NCBI GenBank assembly: GCA_913773715.1
Contig: CAJYHD010000458.1
Location: 1-6,754 of the forward strand
Origin: an uncultured Sphingobium sp.
GTDB taxonomy: Bacteria; Pseudomonadota; Alphaproteobacteria; Sphingomonadales; Sphingomonadaceae
Direction: 5' to 3'
Length of the DNA stretch: 6,754 nucleotides
Made by a program: the position numbers and the translations under genes. The notes beneath the pieces are model-generated. The model was given only the letters and a program-made list of their open reading frames with translations, did no database searches and was not told the DNA's origin. How positions within the stretch are numbered: position 1 is the first letter of the stretch; every line of letters begins with the position of its first letter. Below are positions 1-6,410 of this stretch, one piece after another.

Positions 1-293
1 GCCAGGCAGTCGACGGCTTGTGCGCGTTCGGCGGGGCCGCCACGAAAGCGATAGGGTGCTGCGCGGACGCGCGCAGCAGCTACGACGGGCACGCTAGCGT
101 TCGAGGCGCGGGCCTGCGCCATCGTCAGCTTCCCGGGCGGCTTCGTCTCCGGAGCAACGCCGACCATATCCAGAAGGCCAGCAGCGATGGCGACCGCTGC
201 CACGACGAAGAGCAGCAGCAACCAGCGCTCTGCGGCAATGTCGCGCCGTGCAGGGCGGCCTTTGGAGGCATATACGGTTCGTCGGGATGCCAT
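1..293 (-). CDS. Probable cell wall hydrolase (SleB / Hydrolase_2 family), N-terminal part, cut by window edge
   Basis: Reading the minus strand from the ATG at 291-293 gives 97 uninterrupted codons to the window edge. The protein starts with a basic segment (MASRRTVYASKGRPARR), then a hydrophobic helix at about residues 24-41 (WLLLLFVVAAVAIAAGLL), consistent with an uncleaved signal anchor and an inside-basic orientation. An Ala/Val/Pro-rich linker follows. The last residues, YRFRGGPAERAQAVDCL, resemble the run-in to the SleB-like Hydrolase_2 domain of alphaproteobacterial cell wall hydrolases, where a CL.QA.YYEA motif carrying the catalytic Glu comes next. That catalytic part lies outside the window, so the family call is inference from the run-in and architecture. 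The frame stays open upstream to a TGA at 336-338, with GTG codons at 296 and 302 as alternative starts. No clear Shine-Dalgarno sequence is visible. It may be the chromosomal neighbour of the accessory region. Confidence 0.68.
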   Translation of the reverse strand, partial: MASRRTVYASKGRPARRDIAAERWLLLLFVVAAVAIAAGLLDMVGVAPETKPPGKLTMAQARASNASVPVVAAARVRAAPYRFRGGPAERAQAVDCL

Positions 294-764
294 CACCGGC
301 ACGCTAGCGCAGCGAGCTGCGTAAGGCAGCGTCGATCATGCTCGCTGCGCCCGATAATGTACCTACGCTTCGGCTGCAGCGAACGCTGGCAAAGGAGCGA
401 ACTTGGCCCATTGCACGAAATTACTGCACGGCAGTGGTGCTAACGGTGAAATAGTCAGGCAGCTTTCGACCACAGCCGGTCGTTCGCCTATCGGGCCTTG
501 AACGGCAAACGTCACCGAAACGAGCCATTCGCTGGGCACGGAGCCGCCTGGCAGCTGTGCGCCCTCGCTTCGGTCATTGAGACACCGTCTTCGCGATTCT
601 GAAAGCCGATGCTTGCGAACGCGGTGCGGATGGCTGACCAGCGCGACTCACACCGTCATCGTCGACGCGACTGTCATCCCGCATGTTTTGAAGGTGGCGA
701 TTTCAATGTTGCCTAAGATTCAAAATGCTGATCATTCTGGTCGACGGCCTATCGGTGGACAGCC
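294..764. other. Gene-free stretch between the hydrolase start and the 3' end of the protease gene
   Basis: About 470 bp with no convincing coding frame. Frames open on the plus strand here are rich in Arg, Cys and Ser and antisense-like, without a ribosome binding site. The stretch should hold the hydrolase promoter and the end of the ietAS transcript, but no strong -35/-10 pair or hairpin-plus-T-run terminator is visible. A 5-bp hairpin (ACTGC-ACG-GCAGT) lies at 423-435. The segment around 461-490 (cagctttcgacc, then ggtcgttcgcct) resembles a decayed copy of a dispersed intergenic sequence I recall from sphingomonads. That resemblance is from memory only. Confidence 0.55.
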
Positions 765-3281
765 TCAACGACCCTCTGCTCTTATCGGCGGAGCAATACG
801 TGCTCGCACCTCGTCATACAGGCGAACCTCACCAGGCATCGCTAGCGTAACAGCGAGTCCGTAGACGACAGCTTCGTCGATGACGGCCGCCTGATCGGGC
901 TCACGCTGCACCTGCAGCGCAATTGTCATGTTCGGCCCAACACGTGGCGCAGACTGCCCGCTCCAGCAGCGCGTGAACACGGTGCCACGGTTGGTCTGAT
1001 TGCCGTCGGGCTGATTGGCGTGAGCGCTCACCGCTAGGGCATCGGTCTCGACGGGATCGAGGATTTTCAGCTTGCAGCTACGATAGCTTTTTCGGCCGGG
1101 TGATACCGGCGTGAACCAAGCGAGTGTCGCGGTAAGCGCATGCGGGCGTGCCTGACCACTGATCGCGAGCGGCACGGGCACAGCGATCGTCGTCGTCCGG
1201 TCGCGCTGGAGCGAACCGGTCGCAAAAAAGGTCGCGCGATCGCCAGCGCAGGCTATGGCATCATCGGCATCGACGCTGCCATAGCCGAGGAACCGGCGAA
1301 TATTGTCTTTCTGACGACTAGCCTGACCGCGACCGGAGGGGCCGATCGTCCGCCGGATCAGCTCGGCGATATCGTCGGGCCACCGTGCCGGATGGACGAG
1401 TAAGGCCTTCAGCAGCACCGCGCGGTTGATCGACGGCAACCTCAAAAACTCCCCACCGTATGCCGCTTCCAATGCATCGTGGATGCGGTGACAGGTACGC
1501 GAAGCGAGCGCGGCGGCGGCGCTGGTGCCGTTGGTGTAGCCGTCAAGATTTTCACGGCCGTTCGCGGGTGGTGCTGCGACACGCAGGCCTGCGCCGCGTG
1601 CCGGCCGTCCCGGCTGTACGTCGATATAATCGTGTGTCCGCACGACCTGAAGGTGTTCACGCGCACCCGGCATCAGGATGTCCGGCTTCACGGAATTGGC
1701 GAAACCGGGGCCTAGCGAACTTGACGGATTGGATGTGCGATGTTCGGGAAATGGATCGACTAAGGTGCGTGCGAGCAGTCGGTCGGCGGGCGAGACGGCG
1801 TCGTCGTTGCATGAGCCGACGGTGATGCCGTTCACGGTCTCGGCCGGCGATAGGAGGCGCCGGTCCGGCGCGAGATTGTTGAGTGCGACGACCATCGCAG
1901 TGGCGCGATCACCATTGGCGGCTGCTTCGAACGCGATGCTGGAGGCATAGGCCGGCACGCCGAACTGCTCGATCTGGTTACCAGCGCTGACGATGAATAG
2001 CAGCCCGAACCGCTGCGCCATGCGGTCGATCAGCCGCGCCCATGCAGACAGCTGGCCGTGGAACGGCCGTCGGCGATTACCGAGTGACAGGTTGACAATG
2101 AGGACATGCGGTGCGGTCTCGCGAAGGCGCATGATCGCAAGGTACAGCATGTCGATGACTAGCCGATCTTGCGGAAACGTATCGCGATTGCCCATGACGG
2201 GTACGACGTGGATTTGACGCGGCAGGCTCGTTTCGGTGCGATTGCGATCACCGTGGACGATGAGCGAGGCCATCGCCGTTCCGTGAACGCGGTGGGCAAC
2301 CAGTGCGTCAGGCACCAGCTCGAACTGGTCGTCGATCCGCACATGGTCGGTGAGCAGACGATGATTGGCGACGGGGACGCCGTCGAGCAGCGCCAATATA
2401 GGTTCGCCGAGTGCTCGCGGCGCGATGGCACCAAGATCGGGCTCTAGCGGATCATCGACATCAATGCTCGTCGCAACGCTCTGGGGTCGAATGTGCATCA
2501 CCGCTTCGAGCCCGGCGATGCCCTCTGGCGACTGCTGAACGATCTGCCGGATCGCCCAGACCGGCAGATCGGCGAGGATTGCATGATAGGCGATGTCGAC
2601 AATGCGCGCTTGCGACACGATCCGGCCACCGCGGGCGGCGATCGCAGCAGTGACATTGTCCGCACTCTCCGCCGCCGCCGCTTCGTTTGCCCGAAACACC
2701 AGTTCGATCTCGAGGCGAATCGGCTCGGCATCGCCCAGCCCTTCGATCTCGGTGGCGAGAATATTCGCTTCATAAGGCTGGACGCGGTCTGATGGCCCCC
2801 ACGGGCGCAGGTCGCGCAGACGCTCGAAAACGTTGGACCAGACGGTCTCGCCCCAAACGAGCCGTCCCGTCCGCCAACGCCGCCACAGCGACTCGATGTT
2901 GCGGAGCGCAACAAGGTCAGGGACCATCAGATAGGCGACTGGTTGCTTATCAGCCTCGTCGGCCTGCAATTCCTCTTCGTCGATCAGTTCGAGACCGGGG
3001 ATGCGCCGGACGGCTTCGGCGAAAGCGCCGATACTGCCGCGGACCTCGAAGACGAGCAGGCGTTCGGGCGATAGTGCGGTCGGGTCAGCACGCAATTCCA
3101 GTGCACCACCGCCGCGCGCTAGAATCTCCGCCAAGCGGGTGAATTTAGGACCGATGCGTTCGGCCTGCCGTGCGGCCGAAAACGCCTCCGGCCTTGGCAT
3201 GGCACGAGGGGCGCCGACCGCCCGTGGACGGTCAGCTTGTGGGGTCAGCCTCAGAAGGGGCTTGGAGGGATCGCTCGGCAT
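765..3281 (-). CDS. ietS: Subtilisin-like (S8) serine protease of an ietAS-type antiphage system
   Basis: This 838-residue protein is a peptidase of family S8. Catalytic Asp is D300 in ILALLDGV, His is H333 in HRVHGTAMAS, the oxyanion Asn is N435 in IVSAGN, and Ser is S587 in GYTNGTSAAA, all in the expected order. There is no signal peptide or membrane helix, so it should act in the cytoplasm. Residues 1-290 precede the protease domain; about 187-267 (IRLEIELVF to EAVMHIRPQ) have the alternating strand/helix pattern of an I9-like prodomain. About 240 residues follow the catalytic Ser and probably form a beta-rich C-terminal domain. The ATG at 3281 is preceded by GAGG with 6-nt spacing and lies inside the upstream ATPase gene (50-bp overlap), suggesting translational coupling. 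The next Met (codon 28, 3200) has no such site. With the adjacent AAA ATPase it matches ietAS, reported to protect against phage; its substrate is not evident from the sequence. Confidence 0.87.
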   Translation of the reverse strand: MPSDPSKPLLRLTPQADRPRAVGAPRAMPRPEAFSAARQAERIGPKFTRLAEILARGGGALELRADPTALSPERLLVFEVRGSIGAFAEAVRRIPGLELIDEEELQADEADKQPVAYLMVPDLVALRNIESLWRRWRTGRLVWGETVWSNVFERLRDLRPWGPSDRVQPYEANILATEIEGLGDAEPIRLEIELVFRANEAAAAESADNVTAAIAARGGRIVSQARIVDIAYHAILADLPVWAIRQIVQQSPEGIAGLEAVMHIRPQSVATSIDVDDPLEPDLGAIAPRALGEPILALLDGVPVANHRLLTDHVRIDDQFELVPDALVAHRVHGTAMASLIVHGDRNRTETSLPRQIHVVPVMGNRDTFPQDRLVIDMLYLAIMRLRETAPHVLIVNLSLGNRRRPFHGQLSAWARLIDRMAQRFGLLFIVSAGNQIEQFGVPAYASSIAFEAAANGDRATAMVVALNNLAPDRRLLSPAETVNGITVGSCNDDAVSPADRLLARTLVDPFPEHRTSNPSSSLGPGFANSVKPDILMPGAREHLQVVRTHDYIDVQPGRPARGAGLRVAAPPANGRENLDGYTNGTSAAAALASRTCHRIHDALEAAYGGEFLRLPSINRAVLLKALLVHPARWPDDIAELIRRTIGPSGRGQASRQKDNIRRFLGYGSVDADDAIACAGDRATFFATGSLQRDRTTTIAVPVPLAISGQARPHALTATLAWFTPVSPGRKSYRSCKLKILDPVETDALAVSAHANQPDGNQTNRGTVFTRCWSGQSAPRVGPNMTIALQVQREPDQAAVIDEAVVYGLAVTLAMPGEVRLYDEVRARIAPPIRAEGR

Positions 3282-4263
3282 TCAGAACCTCGGGCGTTAC
3301 ACGCTTGGTCCAGAGATCAAGTTCAACACGCAACGCCGCATCGATCGAAACCTCCCCTAGCCCCAGAATTTGTCGACGCCGCACGTTCTGGCAAAAGTCG
3401 AGTGCCTCAGCGTAGCTGACATTGCCAAGTTTTGCAGCAATCTTCGACAATGCCAAGCTCGGCGTTTCACTCCAGTCTGACATTATCCGGTCAAGAAATA
3501 CCATGATCTCCGAACGACGCGGTGCTGGCAGCGCGAGTCGCATCTGAAAGCGCCGCCAAACGGCGCGGTCGAGGAGTTCGCCATGATTAGTTGCCGCAAC
3601 GATTATCACATAGCTTGGCAACTGGTCGAGCTGCATGAGCAGGAACGAGACCACGCGCTTGATCTCGCCTGTCTCATGGGTGTCACCGCGTTCCTTACCG
3701 ATCGCGTCGAACTCGTCGAAGAAGAGCACGCTCGGCTGGGTTCGCACATAGTCGAACAGCCGGCGTAGACGCGCATTGGTCTCGCCGAGATAGCTACCAA
3801 TTAGTGCATCGTAGCGCACCTGGAAATATGGGAGACCGAGTCCTTCGGCGATCGCCTCGGCGAACGAGGTCTTGCCGTTGCCCGGCGGACCCGACAGCAA
3901 CACGCGGTGACGTGGCTCGAACCCGCTCGCGCGTAGCACGTCGGCCCGCTGATGTTCCTCGATCAACTGACGAGCGCTCTCGCGGGCTGGTAGCGGCAGC
4001 AACAGTTCGTCGAGCGCAAGACGCGCCTCGACTTCAAGGATCGCTTCGCGGCCATTGGCATTGCTAAGATGCGGCGAGGTTGCTGTCAGCGCAGGCGGCG
4101 TGACAGGCACAGCCGACAGAGCGCGCTGAAGCCGGTCGGCGACGATGTAGTGCTTTTTCGCGCGCTCATCGGCGACAAGCGCTTCGGCCGTCGTACGCAA
4201 GGCATCGCGATCACCGGCAGCGCCGGCGCGGACGAGCGAGATAAGAAGATCGCTACGTGCCAT
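3232..4263 (-). CDS. ietA: AAA+ ATPase of an ietAS-type antiphage system
   Basis: This 343-residue protein has one classical AAA module. Walker A is GPPGNGKT at 125-132, Walker B is VLFFDEFD at 179-186 with D183 and E184, sensor 1 is IIVAATN with N226, and the arginine-finger region is LDRAVWRRF with R237 and R238. A small helical lid follows, with a sensor-2-like stretch near GNVSYAEALDF (280-290). The roughly 90 residues before the module are helical with no recognised domain, and there is no membrane segment. AAA proteins of this type form ring hexamers that remodel proteins; here the partner is inferred to be the protease encoded next, as sensor, activator or substrate feeder. The start at 4263 has a purine-rich GGGGGAAAGAG stretch ending about 10 nt upstream, and an in-frame TGA at 4291-4293 limits extension. 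It is the first gene of the two-gene unit. A generic AAA ATPase/S8 pair of another role remains possible. Confidence 0.88.
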   Translation of the reverse strand: MARSDLLISLVRAGAAGDRDALRTTAEALVADERAKKHYIVADRLQRALSAVPVTPPALTATSPHLSNANGREAILEVEARLALDELLLPLPARESARQLIEEHQRADVLRASGFEPRHRVLLSGPPGNGKTSFAEAIAEGLGLPYFQVRYDALIGSYLGETNARLRRLFDYVRTQPSVLFFDEFDAIGKERGDTHETGEIKRVVSFLLMQLDQLPSYVIIVAATNHGELLDRAVWRRFQMRLALPAPRRSEIMVFLDRIMSDWSETPSLALSKIAAKLGNVSYAEALDFCQNVRRRQILGLGEVSIDAALRVELDLWTKRVTPEVLNAERSLQAPSEADPTS

Positions 4264-4286
4264 TGCCAGTTCGCTCTTTCCCCCGG

Positions 4287-4315
4287 ATAATCAAAACGAT
4301 TACCACCGATTACAA
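4287..4315 (-). promoter_or_regulatory. Candidate promoter of the ietAS operon with operator-like repeats
   Basis: On the minus strand TTGTAA (4310-4315) and GATTAT (4287-4292) are separated by 17 bp, each matching the sigma-70 consensus hexamers at four of six positions. The -10 lies about 23 bp before the ietA ATG. Between and over the boxes the heptamer GTAATCG occurs twice on the minus strand (CGATTAC on plus at 4297-4303 and 4307-4313), spaced exactly 10 bp, one helical turn, as expected of an operator. The binding protein is unknown; AlpA is one candidate by proximity only. Confidence 0.4.
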
Positions 4316-4369
4316 ACCTTCTCCGGCGTTGATCGAGCAACAACCCAAAGTTTCAAGACCAGCCGAATC

Positions 4370-4399
4370 AAAAATGGGCTGAGTCGAATCGAACCAGCC
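4370..4399 (-). terminator. Possible Rho-independent terminator between alpA and ietA
   Basis: On the minus strand GGCTG (from 4399-4395) can pair with CAGCC (4381-4377) across a 13-nt loop, followed after two bases by TTTTT (4374-4370). The stem is only five base pairs and the loop is long, so it is weak. Its position, after alpA and about 55 bp upstream of the candidate ietA promoter, makes sense for separating the two transcripts. Confidence 0.3.
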
Positions 4400-4799
4400 T
4401 GCAACGAAAAGCCTATTGGGCTTCCGGTCACAGGAACACCAGAAAATCAGCCTTCGCCCAAAGCCGGGTAGATGAAATTGGGAATATCCTGCGGATAATC
4501 CCCGTGCCTGATTCCGCCGCCGGAGTAAAGAACATTGTTGGAACAACCTGAGGGCTGCCGGCCTAACAGGTGCGCTGCCCGAAACCCGAAATTCAGCAAA
4601 CGGCCAAACCGTCGTCGTGCCTTCGTTGCGATCCGATGCCTCGCTAATGACCGCTCTATCCGAAACCCCTCATTCGCTGAAAGGCGGGGAATGACGGCTT
4701 CGTCCCACATCACGCCAGTTGGGGTAACAAAGCATCTTCGCGGTACAAGCGTCTCGGGCGGCAGATTTTTAGGTAATTTCTGAAACCAAGTTGGAACGC

Positions 4800-4813
4800 T
4801 GCGATGGTTCGCA
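4800..4813 (-). terminator. Short hairpin just after the alpA stop codon
   Basis: TGCGA (4800-4804) and TCGCA (4809-4813) form a perfect 5-bp stem with a 4-nt loop, beginning 8 nt after the alpA stop. There is no T-run after it, so it may be an mRNA 3'-end stabiliser, a Rho-associated end or a chance palindrome. Confidence 0.2.
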
Positions 4814-4820
4814 AATGCGC

Positions 4821-5033
4821 TTATCCGGCGAGATAATCATCGACATGGTAGAACATCGGATTGTGCAGCCATGCCTCGACGGCTGAGGCGCGCCAGCCCA
4901 CGCAGCGCGTGCTGAGCTGGATGTTCTTTGGAAAGGTGCCATTGGCCATCTTGCGGTAGAGGGTGGATCGGCAAAGCCCGGTTTGGTCGAGGACGGCCTT
5001 TAGACGCAGGATGCGGTCGGGGTTGGTGGGCAT
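4821..5033 (-). CDS. alpA: AlpA-family transcriptional regulator
   Basis: A 70-residue protein with the compact AlpA/excisionase-like winged-helix layout. The opening RILRLKAVLDQTGLCRSTLYRKM (about 8-29) holds the helix-turn-helix, then comes GTFPKNIQLS and the typical RCVGWRASAVEAWL (43-56) that closes the family domain. AlpA proteins are small DNA-binding regulators of prophages and integrative elements, commonly controlling integrase/excisionase or element transfer genes. The ATG at 5031-5033 has GAGG seven bases upstream. A 7-bp hairpin (5045-5067) abuts that ribosome binding site. The gene is divergent from ardC and points toward the ietAS pair, from which it is separated by about 560 bp. 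Its target in this element cannot be told from the window because no integrase is present. Confidence 0.88.
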   Translation of the reverse strand: MPTNPDRILRLKAVLDQTGLCRSTLYRKMANGTFPKNIQLSTRCVGWRASAVEAWLHNPMFYHVDDYLAG

Positions 5034-5044
5034 GGCATTGCCTC

Positions 5045-5067
5045 GCGGCTCTTGGGATGGGAGCCGC
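5045..5067 (-). promoter_or_regulatory. Hairpin abutting the alpA ribosome binding site
   Basis: GCGGCTC (5045-5051) and GAGCCGC (5061-5067) form a perfect 7-bp inverted repeat with a 9-nt loop. In the alpA transcript the 3' arm is followed immediately by the GAGG ribosome binding site (5044-5041). It could modulate alpA translation or be a protein-binding palindrome; the transcript start is not known, so whether it lies in the mRNA is inferred. Confidence 0.35.
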
Positions 5068-5159
5068 CAAGGTCCTGCTTTTGCCTGATCAGTAGGAGTG
5101 TCTGACTGAGGTCACCGAGGCACTTTCGAGGGACATCCAGAAAGCTGAGTGCTGCCGTC

Positions 5160-5439
5160 TCCTGCGATGCCGCAGGACCGGGCTCTACGCCGCTGGTGCG
5201 GCGCCGAGCCGTGCCGTCTCGGCCCATGCGGGTTGCGATCCCTGACGGGTGACGGTGCGCATGGCGCACCGTCAGCGGACAGCGCGAGGTCCCCGCGCTG
5301 GTGTACGCGCCGGGCGCGTCTGGCGAGGGTGGGCGTCACGGCCCTGTAGTCCCGCCGCGGCGTGCTACAACCGGCTGCGCCGGTCCTCCACGTACGTTTC
5401 GGCCCGTTGGGTGCAGCCCGCCTCCTCTCGGCGGGACTG
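5160..5439. promoter_or_regulatory. GC-rich hairpin ladder upstream of ardC
   Basis: At least seven inverted repeats follow one another: TCCTGCG/CGCAGGA (5160-5177, 4-nt loop); GGCTC+GCCGC/GCGGC+GAGCC (5181-5210); an 11-bp perfect stem TGACGGTGCGC with a 3-nt loop (5250-5274); CAGCGCG/CGCGCTG (5280-5300); ACGCGC/GCGCGT (5305-5319); TGTAG/CTACA enclosing CGCC-GC-GGCG (5345-5369); ACCGGC/GCCGGT (5370-5384); and CAG-CCCGCC/GGCGGG-a-CTG (5414-5439). TGCCGTCTC is repeated directly at 5153-5161 and 5212-5220. No coding sense is apparent here. Such dense folding upstream of an anti-restriction gene suggests a single-stranded-DNA promoter, transfer-related structure or structured leader RNA. This function is inference; the inverted repeats are directly visible. 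Confidence 0.5.
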
Positions 5440-5507
5440 TCGGTCCGCTCCTGCCGCCCACCCCCGCCTTTCCGGCCGGGCTGCGGTGGTTTGAAGGAGC
5501 GAGGATC

Positions 5508-6410
5508 ATGTCCAGGACCATCGACCAACGTCAGTCCCTCTCTGCCGAAGTGACGGCCCGCGTGATTGCCGAACTGGAGGAAGGGCGACTGCCCTGGGTG
5601 CAGCCTTGGGACAGCGCGGCCTGTGCCTGCACCATGCCGGCAAACGGGGTGACCGGGCGGCGCTATTCCGGGATCAACGTCCTGATCCTGTGGGCCAGGG
5701 TCATTGAGGGCGGGTACAGCTCGCAGCGCTGGCTGACGTACGCCCAAGCGCAGGCAGCGGGTGGCAATGTCCGCAAAGGCGAGCGCGGTGCCACCGTCTG
5801 CTATGCCGATCGCTTCACGCCGAAGGCCAAGGATGACAGCGCAGACGATAACGAGCGGGAAGCGCGCACCATTGCCTTCCTCAAGCGCTTCACTGTCTTC
5901 AACATCGACCAATGCGAAGGCCTGCCCGACGCGCTGACGCAAGCGCCGGAGGTTCGTCCTGAAATCGAGATCCTGCCCGAGGTCGCGGCCATTATTGAGG
6001 CGAGCGGCGCGGACGTTCGGATCGGCGGCGACCGCGCCTTTTACCATCCGGCGGCCGACTATGTCGCGGTGCCACCGGTTGCGGCCTTCCGCGCGCCGAT
6101 CAACTGGTACCGCACCGCGCTGCACGAACTTGGCCATTGGACGGGACACCCGAACCGATTGGATCGCGACCAGACGGGCGCCTTCGGCAGCGCCAGTTAT
6201 GCGCGCGAAGAGCTCGTTGCCGAGATGGCAAGTGCCTTCGCCTGTGCGTCGCTGTCGATCAAACCGACGGTGCGCCATGCCGACTATATCGGCTCATGGC
6301 TCCAGGTGCTGCGCCACGACGACAAGGCGATCTTCCGGGCCGCGAGTGCTGCCAGCAAGGCGGCGGACTATCTGCTCGGCTTTGCAGCGGATGAGGGGCG
6401 CCCGTCATGA
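5508..6410 (+). CDS. ardC: ArdC-family anti-restriction protein (ssDNA-binding domain plus zincin-like metallopeptidase)
   Basis: A 300-residue protein with two domains. The N-terminal part has the ArdC ssDNA-binding signatures LPWVQPW (28-34), NGVTGRRYSGIN (46-57), WLTYAQA (75-81), GGNVRKGE (85-92) and VFNIDQCEGLP (130-140). The C-terminal part carries the zinc-binding HELGH (206-210) and downstream EELVAE (234-239), which supplies the likely third ligand. ArdC proteins of conjugative plasmids bind single-stranded DNA and shield incoming DNA from restriction; the length fits the family. The ATG at 5508 has AAGGAG eight bases upstream. The frame is open back to 5301, but the extra 69 codons are Pro/Gly/Arg-rich, lie over the hairpin region and lack a ribosome binding site, so I reject the longer form. 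The next gene overlaps its stop by ATGA, indicating a coupled operon. Confidence 0.9.
   Translation: MSRTIDQRQSLSAEVTARVIAELEEGRLPWVQPWDSAACACTMPANGVTGRRYSGINVLILWARVIEGGYSSQRWLTYAQAQAAGGNVRKGERGATVCYADRFTPKAKDDSADDNEREARTIAFLKRFTVFNIDQCEGLPDALTQAPEVRPEIEILPEVAAIIEASGADVRIGGDRAFYHPAADYVAVPPVAAFRAPINWYRTALHELGHWTGHPNRLDRDQTGAFGSASYAREELVAEMASAFACASLSIKPTVRHADYIGSWLQVLRHDDKAIFRAASAASKAADYLLGFAADEGRPS

Larger units (their letters stand above)
4264..4820. other. AT-richer gene-free stretch between alpA and ietA
   Basis: About 557 bp between two genes pointing the same way, visibly less GC-rich than the genes on either side. Short open frames on both strands show no domain, no ribosome binding site and no sensible composition. 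Apart from the candidate promoter and terminator listed separately, it contains a small perfect inverted repeat, TTGTT-GG-AACAA (4535-4546), and the segment cattcgctgaaaggcgggg (4670-4688), which recalls dispersed intergenic sequences of sphingomonads. The composition fits imported or non-coding DNA at a cargo insertion point. Confidence 0.5.

Noticed and set aside
18..443. A 141-codon plus-strand frame at the left edge
   Set aside because: It is rich in Cys, Arg and Ser without a domain, and is antisense to the minus-strand membrane-anchored hydrolase frame, which has much better protein character.
739..773. Imperfect inverted repeat GGTCG...CGACC around the ietS stop codon as a terminator
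   Set aside because: The stem is interrupted, the loop is long, it includes coding bases, and no T-run follows on the minus strand.
726..851. A 41-codon plus-strand frame beginning MLIILVDGLSVDSLNDP, which resembles the start of an alkaline-phosphatase-like domain
   Set aside because: It has no ribosome binding site, an in-frame stop lies just upstream (714-716), and most of it is antisense to the end of the protease gene, with a meaningless C-terminus.
4384..4395. Minus-strand GGTTCGATTCGA, matching the T-loop consensus of a tRNA (possible att remnant)
   Set aside because: The flanking bases do not form a T-arm stem and no acceptor, anticodon or CCA end is near; no integrase is present to support an attachment site.
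4447..4713. An 88-codon minus-strand frame in the alpA-ietA gap
   Set aside because: No domain, no ribosome binding site, overlaps other equally poor frames and lies in sequence that looks intergenic.
5003..5012. Minus-strand CATCCTGC, matching the IncP-type nick consensus YATCCTGY
   Set aside because: It is only eight bases, lies inside the alpA coding sequence and has no adjacent inverted repeat or relaxase gene to support an oriT.
5301..5507. Extended N-terminus for ardC (69 more codons from the ATG at 5301)
   Set aside because: The extension is Pro/Gly/Arg-rich with no family similarity, overlaps the hairpins and lacks a ribosome binding site; the ATG at 5508 has a good one and begins with a normal ArdC N-terminus.
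5112..6278. A long (388-codon) minus-strand open frame opposite ardC
   Set aside because: It is the antisense shadow of ardC in GC-rich DNA, full of Arg, Gly and Pro, with no recognisable domain.
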